From Juglans regia (lineage: Eukaryota > Streptophyta > Magnoliopsida > Fagales > Juglandaceae), in NCBI RefSeq assembly GCF_001411555.2, contig NC_049907.1, positions 31,943,734-32,007,733 on the forward strand: a stretch of DNA of 64,000 bases, read 5' to 3'. Positions 34,540 to 46,682 of this stretch are shown one piece after another (within the stretch, counting starts at the first letter, position 1; every line of letters starts with the position of its first letter). The notes beneath the pieces are model-generated. The model ran no database searches and had not been told where the DNA came from. It was given only the letters and a program-made list of their open reading frames with translations. Both the position numbers and the translations under genes were made by a program.

Positions 34540-35160
34540 ATGGATAAAAGCTGGATGAATTTGGTTGATAGACTTGTATCACCTGCATATACTGAAGGGG
34601 TTAAAACTTTCCTCACAATGGCACGGAACCATTCCATGGGAAGTGATCGCATTCAGTGTCCCTACCGTATATTCTGTAATAACCTCTTCTTGCCAATATT
34701 TGAGGTGGAGACGTACTTGTTCATAAAAGGGATTAATCCAAATTACACCTAGTGGATATTTCATGGGGAGGAGGAAACACTCCCCATCATTGACGATGAC
34801 ACCGATCCCGGGGTCGTCGTTGAAGACAAGTACATTGATGACATGGACCGTATGTTAGATGACATACGGGCAGGCACATTCGGAGATGCTCCTGAAGACA
34901 ACACTACATTGCCAACTCAGCCATCAATACCACAACCCTCCCCAAACTCAACTTTTGACTAACTATTAGAGGATGCTCGACGTCCTCTTTTTGACGGCTG
35001 CACTAAATTCTCAAAGCTCTCATTCATTGTGAAGTCGTTACACATTAAAACAATCGGTGGGTGGTCAATCAAGTCTTTTGATATGCTCATAAGCCTTCTG
35101 TATTCTACCTTTCCTGATGCTAAATTGCCTAGTTCATATGAGGAGGCAAGGTCATTGGAG
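34540..35160 (+). pseudogene. CACTA (En/Spm) tnp2-like transposase, N-terminal part, truncated
   Basis: One plus-strand frame opens MDKSWMNLVDRLVSPAYTEG, followed by CPYRIFCNNLFLPIFEVETYLF and a WIFHGEE block: the N-terminal transposase-associated domain of plant CACTA transposases (M-D-K-S-W-M, C-P-C-x-x-C, W-x-x-H-G-E). A linker and the DARRPLFDGCTKFSKLSF and GGWSIKSFDMLISLL blocks follow. Two in-frame stops (after NYT near 34750 and in the FD-LLEDARRP block near 34962) and loss of everything after RSLE at 35160 make it a pseudogene. One of the two key N-terminal cysteines (usual C-x-x-C) is replaced by CPYRIFC. Confidence 0.88.
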
Positions 35161-37330
35161 TGAGTGTAACATTAAGGCTCTAAGCCCAGCTCTCGTTGAA
35201 ACCCAGCCCGGAAGACCCTTAGATGAGGCGACGTCGTTTTGGTGAGTTTCTTTTTCCCTTTGTGTTCTTCTTTCCTCTTCTATCTCAGTCGGTTTTCCCT
35301 CTCTGTTCATTCCCGATTTCTCCCCTCTGATGCTTCCAACTTCTTTCCCCACGTTCTACAGTTATTTTCAGTTTCTAATGAGAAGATCTCACTTGCCACT
35401 TCTGAATTCTTACCCATATGCCAGTTCATCCTCACTTTGATTCTCTCCCTCTTACTCATTTTCTGGATCTTCCTTACGGGAGCAGTGTCCTTGTTTTCTC
35501 TTCGTGTATCTGTGGAAGCTCGTTGCTGCTAGTCAGGTTACACAACGGTGAGTCATCCCTCTCTCCTTTCTCCTGTTTCTCTTTGTCACTTCGACCGTTT
35601 CATGACTGTCAGTGGGTTGTTTGTTCCGTTCAGCCTGCTTGTGGGTCTTTAGTTACTGGTTTTACTGCCGAGCCTCGCATTGAAAGCATTAGACTTGGTA
35701 AAATCTCTTCTCCCACCATTTGAATTTCAGTCTCATGTTTATCTTACCCTTTGTTTAATTTTCGCACGCATCTCCACTCCGTTTGAATTCGTAGTGTACA
35801 CTTTCAGACCATTTAATTTTTCCTCTTTGTGCAAAAACACTTTCTCTATTACTAGAGATCTCTGTGAACTTTGGGCGTAGACTTCAGTGTGTTGCACCCA
35901 TTCGAAGTGATTCAAAGTTTTGTGACTGTTTTGGGTAAGCTTTTTCCGAAGCTTTTGATAGTGTTTGGATATTGTGGTTGGGTTGTGAAATGTAGTTGTG
36001 TTACTGATTTGATTGTGGCGTGGATAGGAATTTGCACTACTGCAGTAACTTTTGGCAATTTGTTACCTTTGTAAATTTATATTGTTTTGGTGTTTTATCT
36101 GTTGGATTGTGGTTGATTATGATGGAAGTCTTGAAGTTAAGGAGTATGATGGTTTTGGACGGCTTTGCGAGACTGTTTTGGGCTAGTAATTGGGACTGTT
36201 TAGTGTATTTTTTTTTAGAGATGTGTTATGGTTGGTTTGGTGTTGGTAAAGGTAGATGTATGGTTTGGGTTTGGCTGTTGGGTGGTGATGTTAGTGGCGG
36301 TATTGGGGTAAAATGCTAAGGCTTTGAGGAAGGTACTGTTCGGGTTTAATTTTATGTTAGTTACTGAGTTAAGAAGGGGCTGTTTTGGTTTATTACTCAA
36401 TAATTAGTAGCTTACTGGATTAGTTTATTAAATGTTGGGTTTATGTTTTGTTTGTTGATAATATACGAAAGTCAGGTAAGCGGGGGGTTTATATACTAGT
36501 TTTGCATAAAAGAAATGAAATGAGGTTGACTTTGAAAGTAAGCATGTTTGTTTTTGAAAAGAAATATGAAAATGACATCAGGTGTTTATTCTGCATATGC
36601 ATAAATTCTATATAAGAAAATGTATTTTCTGTCATGACTGGTGTAGACATGAGCTAATTTTGTGCATTTTGTTCTGGAACTATGCAAAAGAGCGAATTTG
36701 AAAATCTAAAAATTTTTGCTATGAATAAATGAAAATACTTTGATTCTGTTTATTTCGAACATGTGAAATGATCTGAAGCTGTTCAGTATTTTGTTTCGAT
36801 ATGATGTGTCATTTGAAAACCTTGACATGAAGTTCTGATTCTGTATATGAATGTGATCTGATTCCGACGATATCTGTTCTATTTTCTGTTAAGACCCAGC
36901 CACGGGTATAATGGTGGTTTATAACCCTACCACGAGGGTGAAACATGGTATACGACCCAGCCACGGGTATAATAGTGGTTTATAACCCTACCACGGGGGT
37001 GAAACATGGAATACGACTCAGCCACGGGTATAATGATGGTTTATAACCCTACCACGAGGGTGAAATATGGTATACGGTCTAGCCACGGGTATAATGGTGG
37101 TTTATAACCCTACCACAGGGGTTAAACATGATATTCGTCCTGATGTGATGTTATGAGAAAATATGAATATAATGTTTCAGTTTGGATATACCAATGGATT
37201 TTTCTTTTTGGGAGATAAGTGTGTCTCTTTGGAAATCTCACTCTAGTGTTTTTGTACCAAGTTTGTTTGGCATAAGCTCATACGAAGTTGGCTAGATCGA
37301 CTCTTGAAGGGTAAGCCATTTTGATCGATT
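35161..37330 (+). repeat. LTR-like insertion that truncates the transposase
   Basis: The tnp2-like frame stops at 35160 and sequence of another style begins with TGTAACATTAAGG (35165). The stretch has pyrimidine-rich and T/G-rich parts, a 61-bp tandem array and a gtgtgtctctttggaaatctcact block that I associate with plant Ty3 LTRs. No clear end, partner LTR or target duplication was found, so the extent is provisional. Confidence 0.4.
36893..37136. repeat. 61-bp tandem repeat, four copies
   Basis: Units begin at 36893, 36954, 37015 and 37076, exactly 61 bp apart: acccagccacgggtataatg, gtggtttataaccctaccac, gggtgaaacatggtatac. Copies differ by a few substitutions. Confidence 0.93.
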
Positions 37331-38989
37331 ATTCATTAGTTTTGGTTGTTTATAAGTTAGTGCATATCTAAAAAATAGATTCAAATTTGTAAAATCCAAT
37401 ATTTTAGTTATAAAATACGCTTTGTTTATGCTAATAATTAATTGATGTAGGAGTCGAATGATGTGGCAGACTTTTACATCAGTGGCGATCGTTTAAGTTG
37501 ATGTAGCAACAAGTTTCAAATTCAAGAACCCCGGGCAAGTATTTTTCAACCCAATGTATATAAGCTTGTTAATTAACTGGTATGTGATTCTTTTTATGTT
37601 GCTACAAGTTTACTAGGGGTTAACTAAGTTTAAAGTAAAGACATGAATAGCATGCAGTATATAACTAAGTTTTGAAGAGCAAGGGTAAGGTTGGCTAATC
37701 ATGATGATCATCAAGATCATGCGCATGGCATGGAGGGGATTCTTTCATTTGCCTTTTGAGTTGTTTTGGAGTACTGTAATGTATAATGTGGTCCTAATTG
37801 ACTAATTAAATAAATCAAGTACCCAACAATTAATTGGCATAAATTAATGGGTGTCATCTTTATCCCGACACTTTCAACCCATGTTTCCAAACTTCCAACT
37901 CCTCTTTAATTAGATGAAGAACAGCTAGCTGCCAATTGGAGATTAAGATTTCACATGACTTAGTTTAGCTAATCAAAGCTCTGCCGCCCTTGATTGAGGA
38001 AGATTCTAAAAATAATAATAATAATAATAATAATAATCCTTCAAGAACAATTGTAAGCACATTTGGAATCATCTTCCTTAGCATGTAAGCACATTATGAG
38101 ATGTGGTACATTAGATTTGCATACCATGGCGAGTTTCATACAGATCGTCATCATCTTGAATACCTCTATATACTTCCATTTTAATACCTTTTTTAATTAG
38201 ATTAACAATATATATATATATAGAGTAAATATATACCCTACTGATATCAGTTCAGATAAAGTAACTATAAGATTTGAAAAACCATGATAATTAATCAACA
38301 CCACGATATCGATAGAGATAATTTACTCTCGGAATATATATCGTGATATAATTATTCTCGTTTAGTTATTAGAGTTTATTAATTACATCTCAAATGTTCA
38401 TAATTACTATTAGCTAGCTAGCTAGAATTCATCATGGTTCATGTACATGATTTATTTTCCTCTTTTGGTTTAGAATGTAAAAAAAGGTTTTAAATATATA
38501 ATATGGTACAGAAAATTTCTGCTATTGTTCGTGTGCAACTTATATTAAGAAAAATTGTCACTTTGGAGATTTCCGACTTGGATCTTTCTTTTGCGCAGCT
38601 CATGTAGAAGGCAATGCATGTATATACTTTATGGCCCTATTCCAGATAGCTGGATCTTTGCCGCTCAATCACTAGGTCATCGCAAATCAACGATCGATGT
38701 GCGAAGTTGCGGATGAACTCCACCCACCGTTTGTTTTCATATTTGGTTTAACTGGTACAATTGTATTGTGGATGTTTCTATACTTTAAAGCTTATAAGAG
38801 ACATTAGCTGCTCCCATTTGTAGTACTTAATTGCCTTCTATTAATGCACCATATGCTAGTGATGTATAGTAACCTTAAAGGGGTGATGTATTAATGTATT
38901 GGATGGAAACTTAAATTTATATATATATATATATATGCTATTATGGTTAAAAGTATTGGATTAAAGTATTCTTTGGTAATATTGTAAAT
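37331..38989. other. Unassigned AT-rich sequence with simple repeats
   Basis: An (aat)n tract lies at 38010-38036, tata runs at 38208-38222 and 38915-38936, and gctagctagctag at about 38411. No coding signal. Confidence 0.5.
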
Positions 38990-39698
38990 GAGTTGGAGTA
39001 GGAAATTAGGTACCCTAAAAAAATGGTGCATTTTATGTACTGGATTGGTACCAGGCTTAAAATGCCAATTGCGGTGATTTCCAGTTCGCCGAGAACAACT
39101 TTTAAAAACTGAATTTTTTTTTGCAGCAAATATAGTTGGTCGCGAATAACTAAATTCGCTGGATTTCAATTTTTGCGGCAATGAAAATCGCTGCAAATTA
39201 TATATTGCAGCGAAAATTATTCGCCACAAAAAATATTAAGGCCATTGAACCATTCTTGAGGGACTTCAAAACGCTAGTAAAACTCTATTGCGGCAATTCT
39301 AATCGTTGCAAATTCTAATTGCAGCGATTTGGTGAGATGGGAAAAATATTAGTTGCGGCGATTTTTTAACACACTGGAAATAATATGAAGCTTTTTACGA
39401 CGATTTTTTGTGTATTCGCTACGACACAAAACGCTGCAAATAAGTTTTTGCAGTGCTATAACGCTGAAATGCAAATGATATTTTCATCGTATTTTATAAT
39501 ATTTGCAGCAAAAAAATTGCTGCAAATAAAGAATTTTTGCTATGATTTTTGGGTTTCGCTTGCAAAAATTTTAAGTGAGTCAACAATTGCGACAAACGTG
39601 CGGCACATCATATATTATTGCAAATGGTTTTTTGCAGTGATTTTAGCGATTATTGGCGGCGAATCTTAGCGCCGGAAAAGACCCTATTTCTTGTAGTG
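38990..39698 (+). repeat. CACTA right subterminal repeats and terminus
   Basis: Dense short motifs in both orientations: ttgcggtgattt, tttttgcagcaaata, ttgcggcaatg, aatcgctgcaaat, tgcagcgaaaat, attgcggcaattc, gttgcggcgattttt, ttgcagtgattttagcgatt. It ends ATTTCTTGTAGTG and is followed by AAC. Confidence 0.88.
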
Positions 39699-39711
39699 AA
39701 CACAGCTGGAT

Positions 39712-39860
39712 AGTAAAAATGTTTTATTTTATTTTATTTTATTTTATTATTATAATTTTCTTAAATTTTAATATAACATAAAATAAATAATTTTAATTTT
39801 TCAAATTTAAAAATAATAATATTTTAATAACATTTTAACTATTTTTTAAATATGCTTAAT
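39712..39860 (-). repeat. Truncated gagatg-type repeat in copy A
   Basis: Starts ggatagtaaaaatg then (attttatttt)n and attattataattttcttaaa. The second half present in copy B (54310-54400) is missing here, as is the GC-rich insertion that follows in B, so copy A probably suffered a deletion. Confidence 0.65.
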
Positions 39861-40277
39861 CATTAAAAAAATAAATATATATGACCTGACACATTTAATA
39901 GATATATTTGAGACTCATATTAACATTTTCTTATTTGCATACGTTTTAGATTGCATGTTCTCAAAGTATGTTCTCCAGATCTTTTCTCTGAATATTTGTT
40001 GGGTGCTAATGTTTTTATCAGACTATAATTACGAGATCATGAATTATAGTTTGTTGTAACTGAATTTTAGGTATTTTTTGGTGTTTACTATGATGACATG
40101 TGCTTTGAAGTACATATAAGCTAATGGAAAAAAAAAGGTACACGAGTGAAATTAGGAATGAGATTGCAACATTTATCTGAGCACATGAGTGACTATATTA
40201 TGTTGGAGACATTGATATGGTAAGGGTTCAAGGTTTCGTCTATGTGAACTCCAATAATCTTTCTTATTTATGAAAGA

Positions 40278-40497
40278 GTGAAGTTAAGTTTGGATATAAA
40301 AAAATGTTTTATCTCATTTCATTTAATTATTATAATTTTTTAAAATTTTTATACAAAATATAATAAACAATTCAAAATTTTTAAATATCAAAATAATAGT
40401 AATATTAAAAAATAATATTCTAACAATATTTTATCTAATTTTCAAATTTTATTTCAAGTCATTTCATTTCGTCTCAACTCGTTATTCAAACTTCCCC
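40278..40497 (-). repeat. gagatg-type MITE-like repeat
   Basis: Begins GTTTGGATATAAAAAAATG and ends with a sequence whose complement reads GTTTGAATAACGAGTTGAGAC: imperfect inverted ends. The interior shares ataataaacaattcaa, atattaaaaaataatattct and aacaatattttatct. Counterpart in copy B: 55558-55770. Confidence 0.78.
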
Positions 40498-40646
40498 TTA
40501 ACATAAATAGCTGAGCTACGTATTTACTTTTTTTTTTTTTTTTATGCAAATGTTTGTTTAATGGCACGTGATGTTATGTTGAACTACCATGGTTGATTTT
40601 ATAAATAGAATCATTGGTTTAAATAGAATCATTGTTTTAAATAATA

Positions 40647-41429
40647 ATTGGTATATTTACAAAATCTAATAACATATTCCATCTTAAATTTATAATTTAT
40701 AATTATCACTAATTAATTACTACTTAAATAAAGTGGGTTATGAAAATGACGAAGCAAAAAAATACTTTAAATAAAAAATTCGAATCTCCCAAATATAGGT
40801 ATAAAATAATTAATTATATGAGAGTTTAATACACCATTCTAATTATTGGAATGAGTACTTATCAAATAAACTCATGAATTTTCCATGTTAAATTGATATT
40901 GGAAACTATTTTCATCAATAATAAATCAATCATTATAAAAACAAATCAATTATTGATGGGATCCTCCGCTTTTTCGATTCCTACAAATAGTTAAAATCAT
41001 CTCATCTTACGTATACATTGCCTACAACATTCTTCCTTTTTCTTGTATCGCGCATACAACATGACTCCAATTGGCTTTGCTCCAATGGTATGCGCTGATC
41101 ATAGATCATGGTTGTTGAATGCAATGTGCCCTATATGTTGCCTTTGTTTCCTATCAGTTGCCTGTAGTTTTTATGTGACATAATGTTTTGCTTATAAAGT
41201 GATGGTACCAAATCCGCTCTCCATTCCTTCATTAAATCACTTTGATGCTATATTCTTGTGCAAAATCATTCACACATTAAGCTATTCGGCTGCTGGTAAT
41301 ACACTGCACATGGCATTCAAAGAGTCATGCAGGTGGCGATGAAGCCACTAGTCCAAAGACATGATTGTTTGTATTGAATATCCATGATTAAGCATCTAGG
41401 AAAAATGGTTGTGCATCTGAGCTACTGGT
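40647..41429. other. Unassigned AT-rich sequence
   Basis: Segment homology with copy B ends near 40646. Nothing recognisable to 41429. Confidence 0.45.
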
Positions 41430-42471
41430 TGTAGTGAGGAACACTTGTGGGTGAGGAAGTTCCCGTGGTGAGCGTTGCCAAGGGTGGTGTGGAGCTGGAG
41501 CTTTTCGTCGTGGTTGATCATCATTGTGGCGAGGAAGTTTCTCTATGGTTGACTGTCATCATGGGCGAGGAAAAGTGGGCAAGGCTAGCCGTAGTGCTCT
41601 CCTCCTCTTGGCAAGCCCATCGATGGTATTTGTCGCCCCTCATGGCAGACCCATGGGTGTTCGTGCCACCATGCTGCCGCTTGCGTACGCTGCAATGGGA
41701 TGGCAAGGAAGTTCCCATGTTGCCTTCATCGGTGCGTGTCCTCCATGGATTGGTTTTTGCCATTGTCTAGCTTAGGTGTTCCTTGGTCCTGGGCACATAG
41801 AGGGACAGGGAGCACCACATCAGTGGCAGACAATGAATGAAGGTCGAGACTGACCATTGGTTGCCTTACTAGCTTGTGCTCGTTTGGTGGATTCCTTCTT
41901 GCCAGTTGATGGGGCTTTGAGCTGTGAGGAATCATGGGCAAACCTTTGCTATCTTTGTCTGGTAGTCCAGTGAGGTGGTCAGACAGGGCCCATGTCGTGC
42001 ATGGGATAGCAAGCCCTGCCAAGTGAGGCTTTTGGGTGTACGTTGTGGCGTTCACCCTTCACATGCGATGCGCATGGCGAGATTGAGTTCGTGGGTGGTT
42101 TCCCGGTCTAGGGTCATTACGGTGGCGATAGAGAACGTCAATGGTTTGGACGACAATTACTGGTGGCTTCACTCAGTCGTGATGAGGAACTTTTGTGGGG
42201 AATAACATAGTGGTGGCGAGGAACTTAGGTAGGTGGAATCTTCCATGGGCAAGCAAAGGTGATGGCAGCAACCTCCTATGTGACGAACAAAGGTGATGGT
42301 AGCTACCTCCTTTGTGGCAAGCAAAGGTGATGGAAACGACCTCCTCGATGGTGAGCAAAGGCAATGATGCAACCTCCTTGGTGGCAAGCAAAGCTTCTAT
42401 GGGCAAGGAACTCTCTGCCGGTGATAGAAAATGCAGACAGTTTTGGTGGTGTGCGCCAATGGGGTACTTGA
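41430..42471. other. GC-rich repetitive sequence with short tandem units
   Basis: Phrases such as ggcgaggaagttyc recur, and at 42240-42410 units of about 33-36 bp (gcaaaggtgatggcagcaac, ctccttngtggcaa) are repeated four to five times. Frames of about 100 residues exist on both strands with no known domain. It may be the interior of a non-autonomous element next to the LTR-like block that follows. Confidence 0.45.
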
Positions 42472-44713
42472 TGTGAGATCCCTAATTTTTATGTGTTTTA
42501 ATTATTTATTATTTATTTTGTTGTGTTATTTTATAAATGTTATTTTAATTTATTTTGGTTTGTTTTCGGATTGGGACTTTAATTTGTAGTGTTTTTGTTG
42601 GGTTGTGTGTGTGTTTGTTTTAATTGGCCCAACCGTGTGTTTTAAAATGGCCCAGCCCATGTGAAGGAAGGGCCTAGCTCGTGCTTGAAGGTGGGAACTC
42701 AACTCTAGCCGTGTGAAACGGCGCTGTTTTGGGAAAAACCCCTTAGGGTTTCATCGTTTTCCTCTTGCACCGTCCCTCTCCTTCCTTCTCCTTTCTTCTT
42801 CTTCCTTCTTCTTCCTTCGGTTTTCTTCTTGTTCCACTTGCTGCCGACGCCAACCCCTCCTCCAATTGGACCATAGCCACGTATTGCAACCCGCATCAAG
42901 CCACTATCTCTTTCTTTCCACCTCCTTCTTTCATGGGCTACTCCGTGTCGTTTAGCAATGGACTCCGAGAAGTCGCTATCAAGTTGTCGCTACACTTAGC
43001 CACCACCACCTTCCACCTCGAGCTTCCATGGTTGTCCCCATGTCGATCGGCAGTGCCTTCCGCATCATGCACAATCACACATCTCCTCCATTTGCATGTG
43101 AACCGTGTTAGTCATCTTGAATCAAACCGCCATACTCGACCTATAAAAAGGCCACAGGTTCCCTCAATTAAATCTTCCCAGTTAAGCTATTTTCATCTCC
43201 CTTCTAGGTGTTTAGTTTTATTGTTCTGTGAATTTTGTTGGTGAGTACGAGAGTTTGAGAAGTTTTTGTCGTGTCCTGTTTTGTCCATAAAAGTCGTGAG
43301 CTTCAATCGGTTTCTTGGTGTTTTTTTGTGCTTGTCGTGAGTTGCATCTTCCACCCATTTACACCTAGACCGAATTCTTCCTTGAGTGAAACTCACCAAA
43401 AAGGTCACCATGTTACTCTTAAACCACCGCTACCGCCACTTTTGGCAACTCCTCCATACGCATGATCTTCCAGAATTTTTTCGACATCGTCTAAGTAATT
43501 TTCCAACGCGACCCATGAGTTTTAAAATAACATTATTATAATTAACATTATTTGTAAACTGTTGGTTTGAGATTGGCCTTGGGCCACTGGAGTATTGGAT
43601 TAAATTGCAGTTGATGTTGGATTTGGGCCTTGGGCCGGATTGGAGAATGGGATTATGCGTGTAGTTGGTTGTGAAACTGTGTATTTATAATTGTTGTGAT
43701 TTTATATAAATGAACAAATTACTATGTCATCCAATATTTGTTGTCATGCATATTTATCGTCATTCATAAATTGTGGTTGGAAGTCATGTTGTCTGTTTGG
43801 AAATTGGGATTGTTTGTATTATAAGTGTATCATAACCCCAAGCCGAGATGAGACATTATCTCGGTGGAGCTCATCTGGTCACTCAGGAGTGTAACAGACT
43901 GACGTGATGTCTCCTGAGTTGTCGCAAGGCGACAACGGGAACGGACGAGATGGTAAAGCTCTCGTACCAATTTCGTGGCATTTTGCTGGCGAGATTAGAG
44001 AATGCTTAGCCATGTATGCGCCGGGCGTGAAATTAGGCATCGCTCGTTACGAAGTCTCATGCATGGACGTTACTCATGGTGTGACAATGAGAGTCAGGGT
44101 GTACGGATGGTCCATTAGGGGAGACTGTGGTGCATGCATAATAAAATAATGGATATGGTTGGGCCAAATGAGATTTTTGGCTTGAGTTATTAAAAGTGTA
44201 TTTTTGGAAAAAACGAAATGGATTTGTTTCCTTCATATTTGACCATATGTGGACATGTTGGTTGTAATAATATGTTTTAAATTCTTGGATGTGGTTTTGG
44301 TTGATTACTTGCTGAAATGTCATAATCTCATTGTGGTGTATTACCCTATGATTCCGTCTTATGGTATAGTAGATTTTGACGCAGAGGCCGAGTATGAACC
44401 TTAGGAACCGGCTCCACCAAAGGGATGACTTACTGATATGTTGTTCTACGATATGGGATTTGTTTCCCTGATGTTATGTTATTTTACTGTAATTATCTAT
44501 CGAATGACTGTATAACTCTTGTAAAAAGTATTTTATTGTTTTGAGATTTCTGGTACTTAATAAAGAATGACCTTTTTATTTATCCGCTGCAAGTATTATA
44601 TTGTACACTTATTACATGCAGGTGGAAGATGGGTTATCCTTTGTATGTGCAGGTGGATTTGTTGTTTAATCACTTCTTTAATCACTAAATATAAAAAAAA
44701 TTGTCGTGACCCA
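42472..44713 (+). repeat. LTR-like block, Tekay style
   Basis: Starts TGTGAGATCCCTAATTTT, a beginning I associate with plant Tekay-type LTRs. A TATA box (tataaaaaggcc) lies at about 43142, a pyrimidine-rich leader at 42770-42840 and a polyadenylation-like aataaaga at about 44558. A possible end is gtcgtgaccca (about 44713). No matching flanking pentamer or partner LTR was found, so limits and status (solo or truncated) are uncertain. Confidence 0.5.
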
Positions 44714-46682
44714 ATTCAATTAGGACGCAACTGTCGGTGAGAGTAGCATTTTTCTTAGCATAATTGCTTAGTTAGGATTTTCTTAACATGGTAGACGATC
44801 ACAATGTGTTGATGTGTTATTGTTTCTTGTATTTAATCATTAGATTATCTCTCGTTTTTTAAATAAAATAAATCTAATGATTGATTAATAATATTTTATA
44901 AACATACTATGATAGAAGTGAAAAGGCTAGTGTAAATCCTTACGATATGTTATTTTCCTAAACTAATGTTACATGAATTTGATATGCTCAATCAACAACA
45001 CAATCAAAACAAAGTTAATTTCATTTTCATATGGTCCATATGTTTTCTCTTTTTAAGAGTAGATTTACTTCTTATTTAGTTCATTTAACGCACTCAATAG
45101 ATATAACGAAAACGAGAGATAGACATGGAACCAAACCTTAGGAGGCATAGAAGGGACATAAATTGAGGCAAAACATTAAAGGTTTGCATGCTTACAAATT
45201 TGGAGTGGACCCTTCTCATTGAGTACAAACCTAGTTGGTTTGAGTTCTTTTTTTTCAAGTCTTTTCCATAAGATCAAGCATATCTCTAACCCAACTAAAA
45301 GGCATTAAAAAAGATACCCAACCCAACCTCGATAACATGATATCCTCCTCATCTCATCCCTTTTTACAGTATATATATTTCTTTTTGGGATGTTGCTTTC
45401 ATTGCCCATTTATTCATAGGTCAAACTCAAATGCATGAATGGCAAGTTGTGGTAGTCTAAATGTATCTAAATCACTTTTTGTGGTCGGTTTGATGAGAAT
45501 ATATACCACTTTTTTGGTCCTACTTCAGCTTTATGAAGTTGTTTTCACTTCCCATACTACCTCAAAAAATAAATCCCATGAAAGCAAAATATATACATAT
45601 ATATATATATTCAAAAAAAGTGAAAATATATTCCCATCAATTGGTTTATTTTATATTGTCCAAAAGATGTTGGGTGAAATGATATCCAATGGTGTCTTTC
45701 AATGGCATTAAACCAAAAAAAAAAACTTGAAAAGCTTCCATATAGCTTAGAAAGCATTGTGGATATGAAGGCAAATTGGGTTTTATTATAATTTTTGTTT
45801 ATAAATAATAAAATTGGGTACAAAGTGGAAGCTTAGCCCTCCTCCCATTAATAATCCATGGATTCTAAGTAAAGGTGAGATTTGATCTTACATCACTATC
45901 ATGATTCGTGAAGCTGAAACACATTACCAAATTACCAATTAATAACCATATGAGCACATTCAAAGTCCTTAACATTATCAATTCGACACCCATAAGTTCC
46001 CATTTTATTAGACACGATTCCCCTCTTTATTCTCACAGTTACAATATTTACTATAGGGCTGGCTTATTTAAAATACAATACAATACAATACAATGTGATC
46101 TCCTTGTTTGATCGATGAATGTGATAAATTAAACGGAAAAAAAACTCCTTAATCTTATATTAAGAAGACATAAAAAATAAAAATAAAAAATAAAAAAAAA
46201 GTATCGTGTTTTAAACAAAAAAGTGAAGGCACAATAGCTATCCTATATTGGGTTGCCGTGAAAATCCAAGAAAAGGAAAAACCCCATCATGAATCTAAAA
46301 CTAGTAACTGTTTTATGATCTGGGTACAACTAAAACAACAACATCGCATCTTCCAGTTGAGTTAAACTTTTCAGTTCATGTTCTTTTAAAGGAAAACATA
46401 ATGGGAAGCAAACATCAGAAGAAGGCCGAATGTATAGTAGAACTTACTCGGGGATGACGAGGAAGCATCAGGAGGAGACTCAGGGAGAGGATGGGAGGGT
46501 CGACTTGGGGGGGAGGGGTGTTGGGCAGAGGGGGTGCGGGCCAATTAGGGCATTGTTTGAGCGACAAGGGAGTGGGGGTGGGGGAGAAGATGGGCGACGT
46601 GACTGGTGGGGGTGGGGGGCGACGCGAGTTGTGAGGAGAGGAAGAAAAGGAGATGGGCTAGCGATAGGGAGGGAGGAGAGCT
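44714..46682. other. Unassigned AT-rich sequence, then a GC-rich patch
   Basis: Holds an (at)n run at 45594-45611 and an (acaat)n tract at about 46070-46094. 46430-46682 is purine- and GC-rich; its 87-residue frame is low-complexity and not supported as a gene. Confidence 0.45.

Larger units (their letters stand above)
24134..39698 (+). mobile_element. 15.6-kb CACTA-bounded block with AAC target duplication
   Basis: The left end is CACTACAAGAAAATGG and the right end ATTTCTTGTAGTG, a CACTA (En/Spm) terminal repeat pair. It is flanked by the 3-bp repeat AAC (24131-24133 and 39699-39701), the duplication length typical for CACTA elements. Copy B keeps the uninterrupted site (around 54211-54225), which proves that the whole block is an insertion. 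Subterminal regions carry many short gcggcgatt / aatcgctgcaa motifs. Inside are extra CACTA-like ends (25371-25382 and 34328), a nested LTR element and a truncated transposase exon. Confidence 0.85.
17770..40646 (+). repeat. Duplicated segment, copy A (interrupted)
   Basis: Three blocks, 17770-17805, 21286-24133 and 39699-40646, line up in order with 51139-55888 (copy B). Shared landmarks include gctttttcaccccgaaagg, atatgtaacgttg followed by tgtatgtaattttttcg, cgcgccgcttg, a block with tcaattgctattagttaatata, and tgttctccagatcttttct. The blocks are split by an LTR element (17806-21285) and a CACTA-bounded block (24134-39698), both absent from copy B. No gene was recognised in the segment. 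Confidence 0.9.

Noticed and set aside
36893..37136. Regular repeats as a CRISPR array
   Set aside because: There are no unique spacers between units; it is a head-to-tail tandem repeat in a plant genome.
42580..42595. ttgtagtg as another CACTA end
   Set aside because: It lacks the preceding tttc and any subterminal repeats; likely chance.
42765..43244. 159-residue plus-strand frame
   Set aside because: Low-complexity Ser/Phe/Leu sequence in the pyrimidine-rich leader of an LTR-like block.
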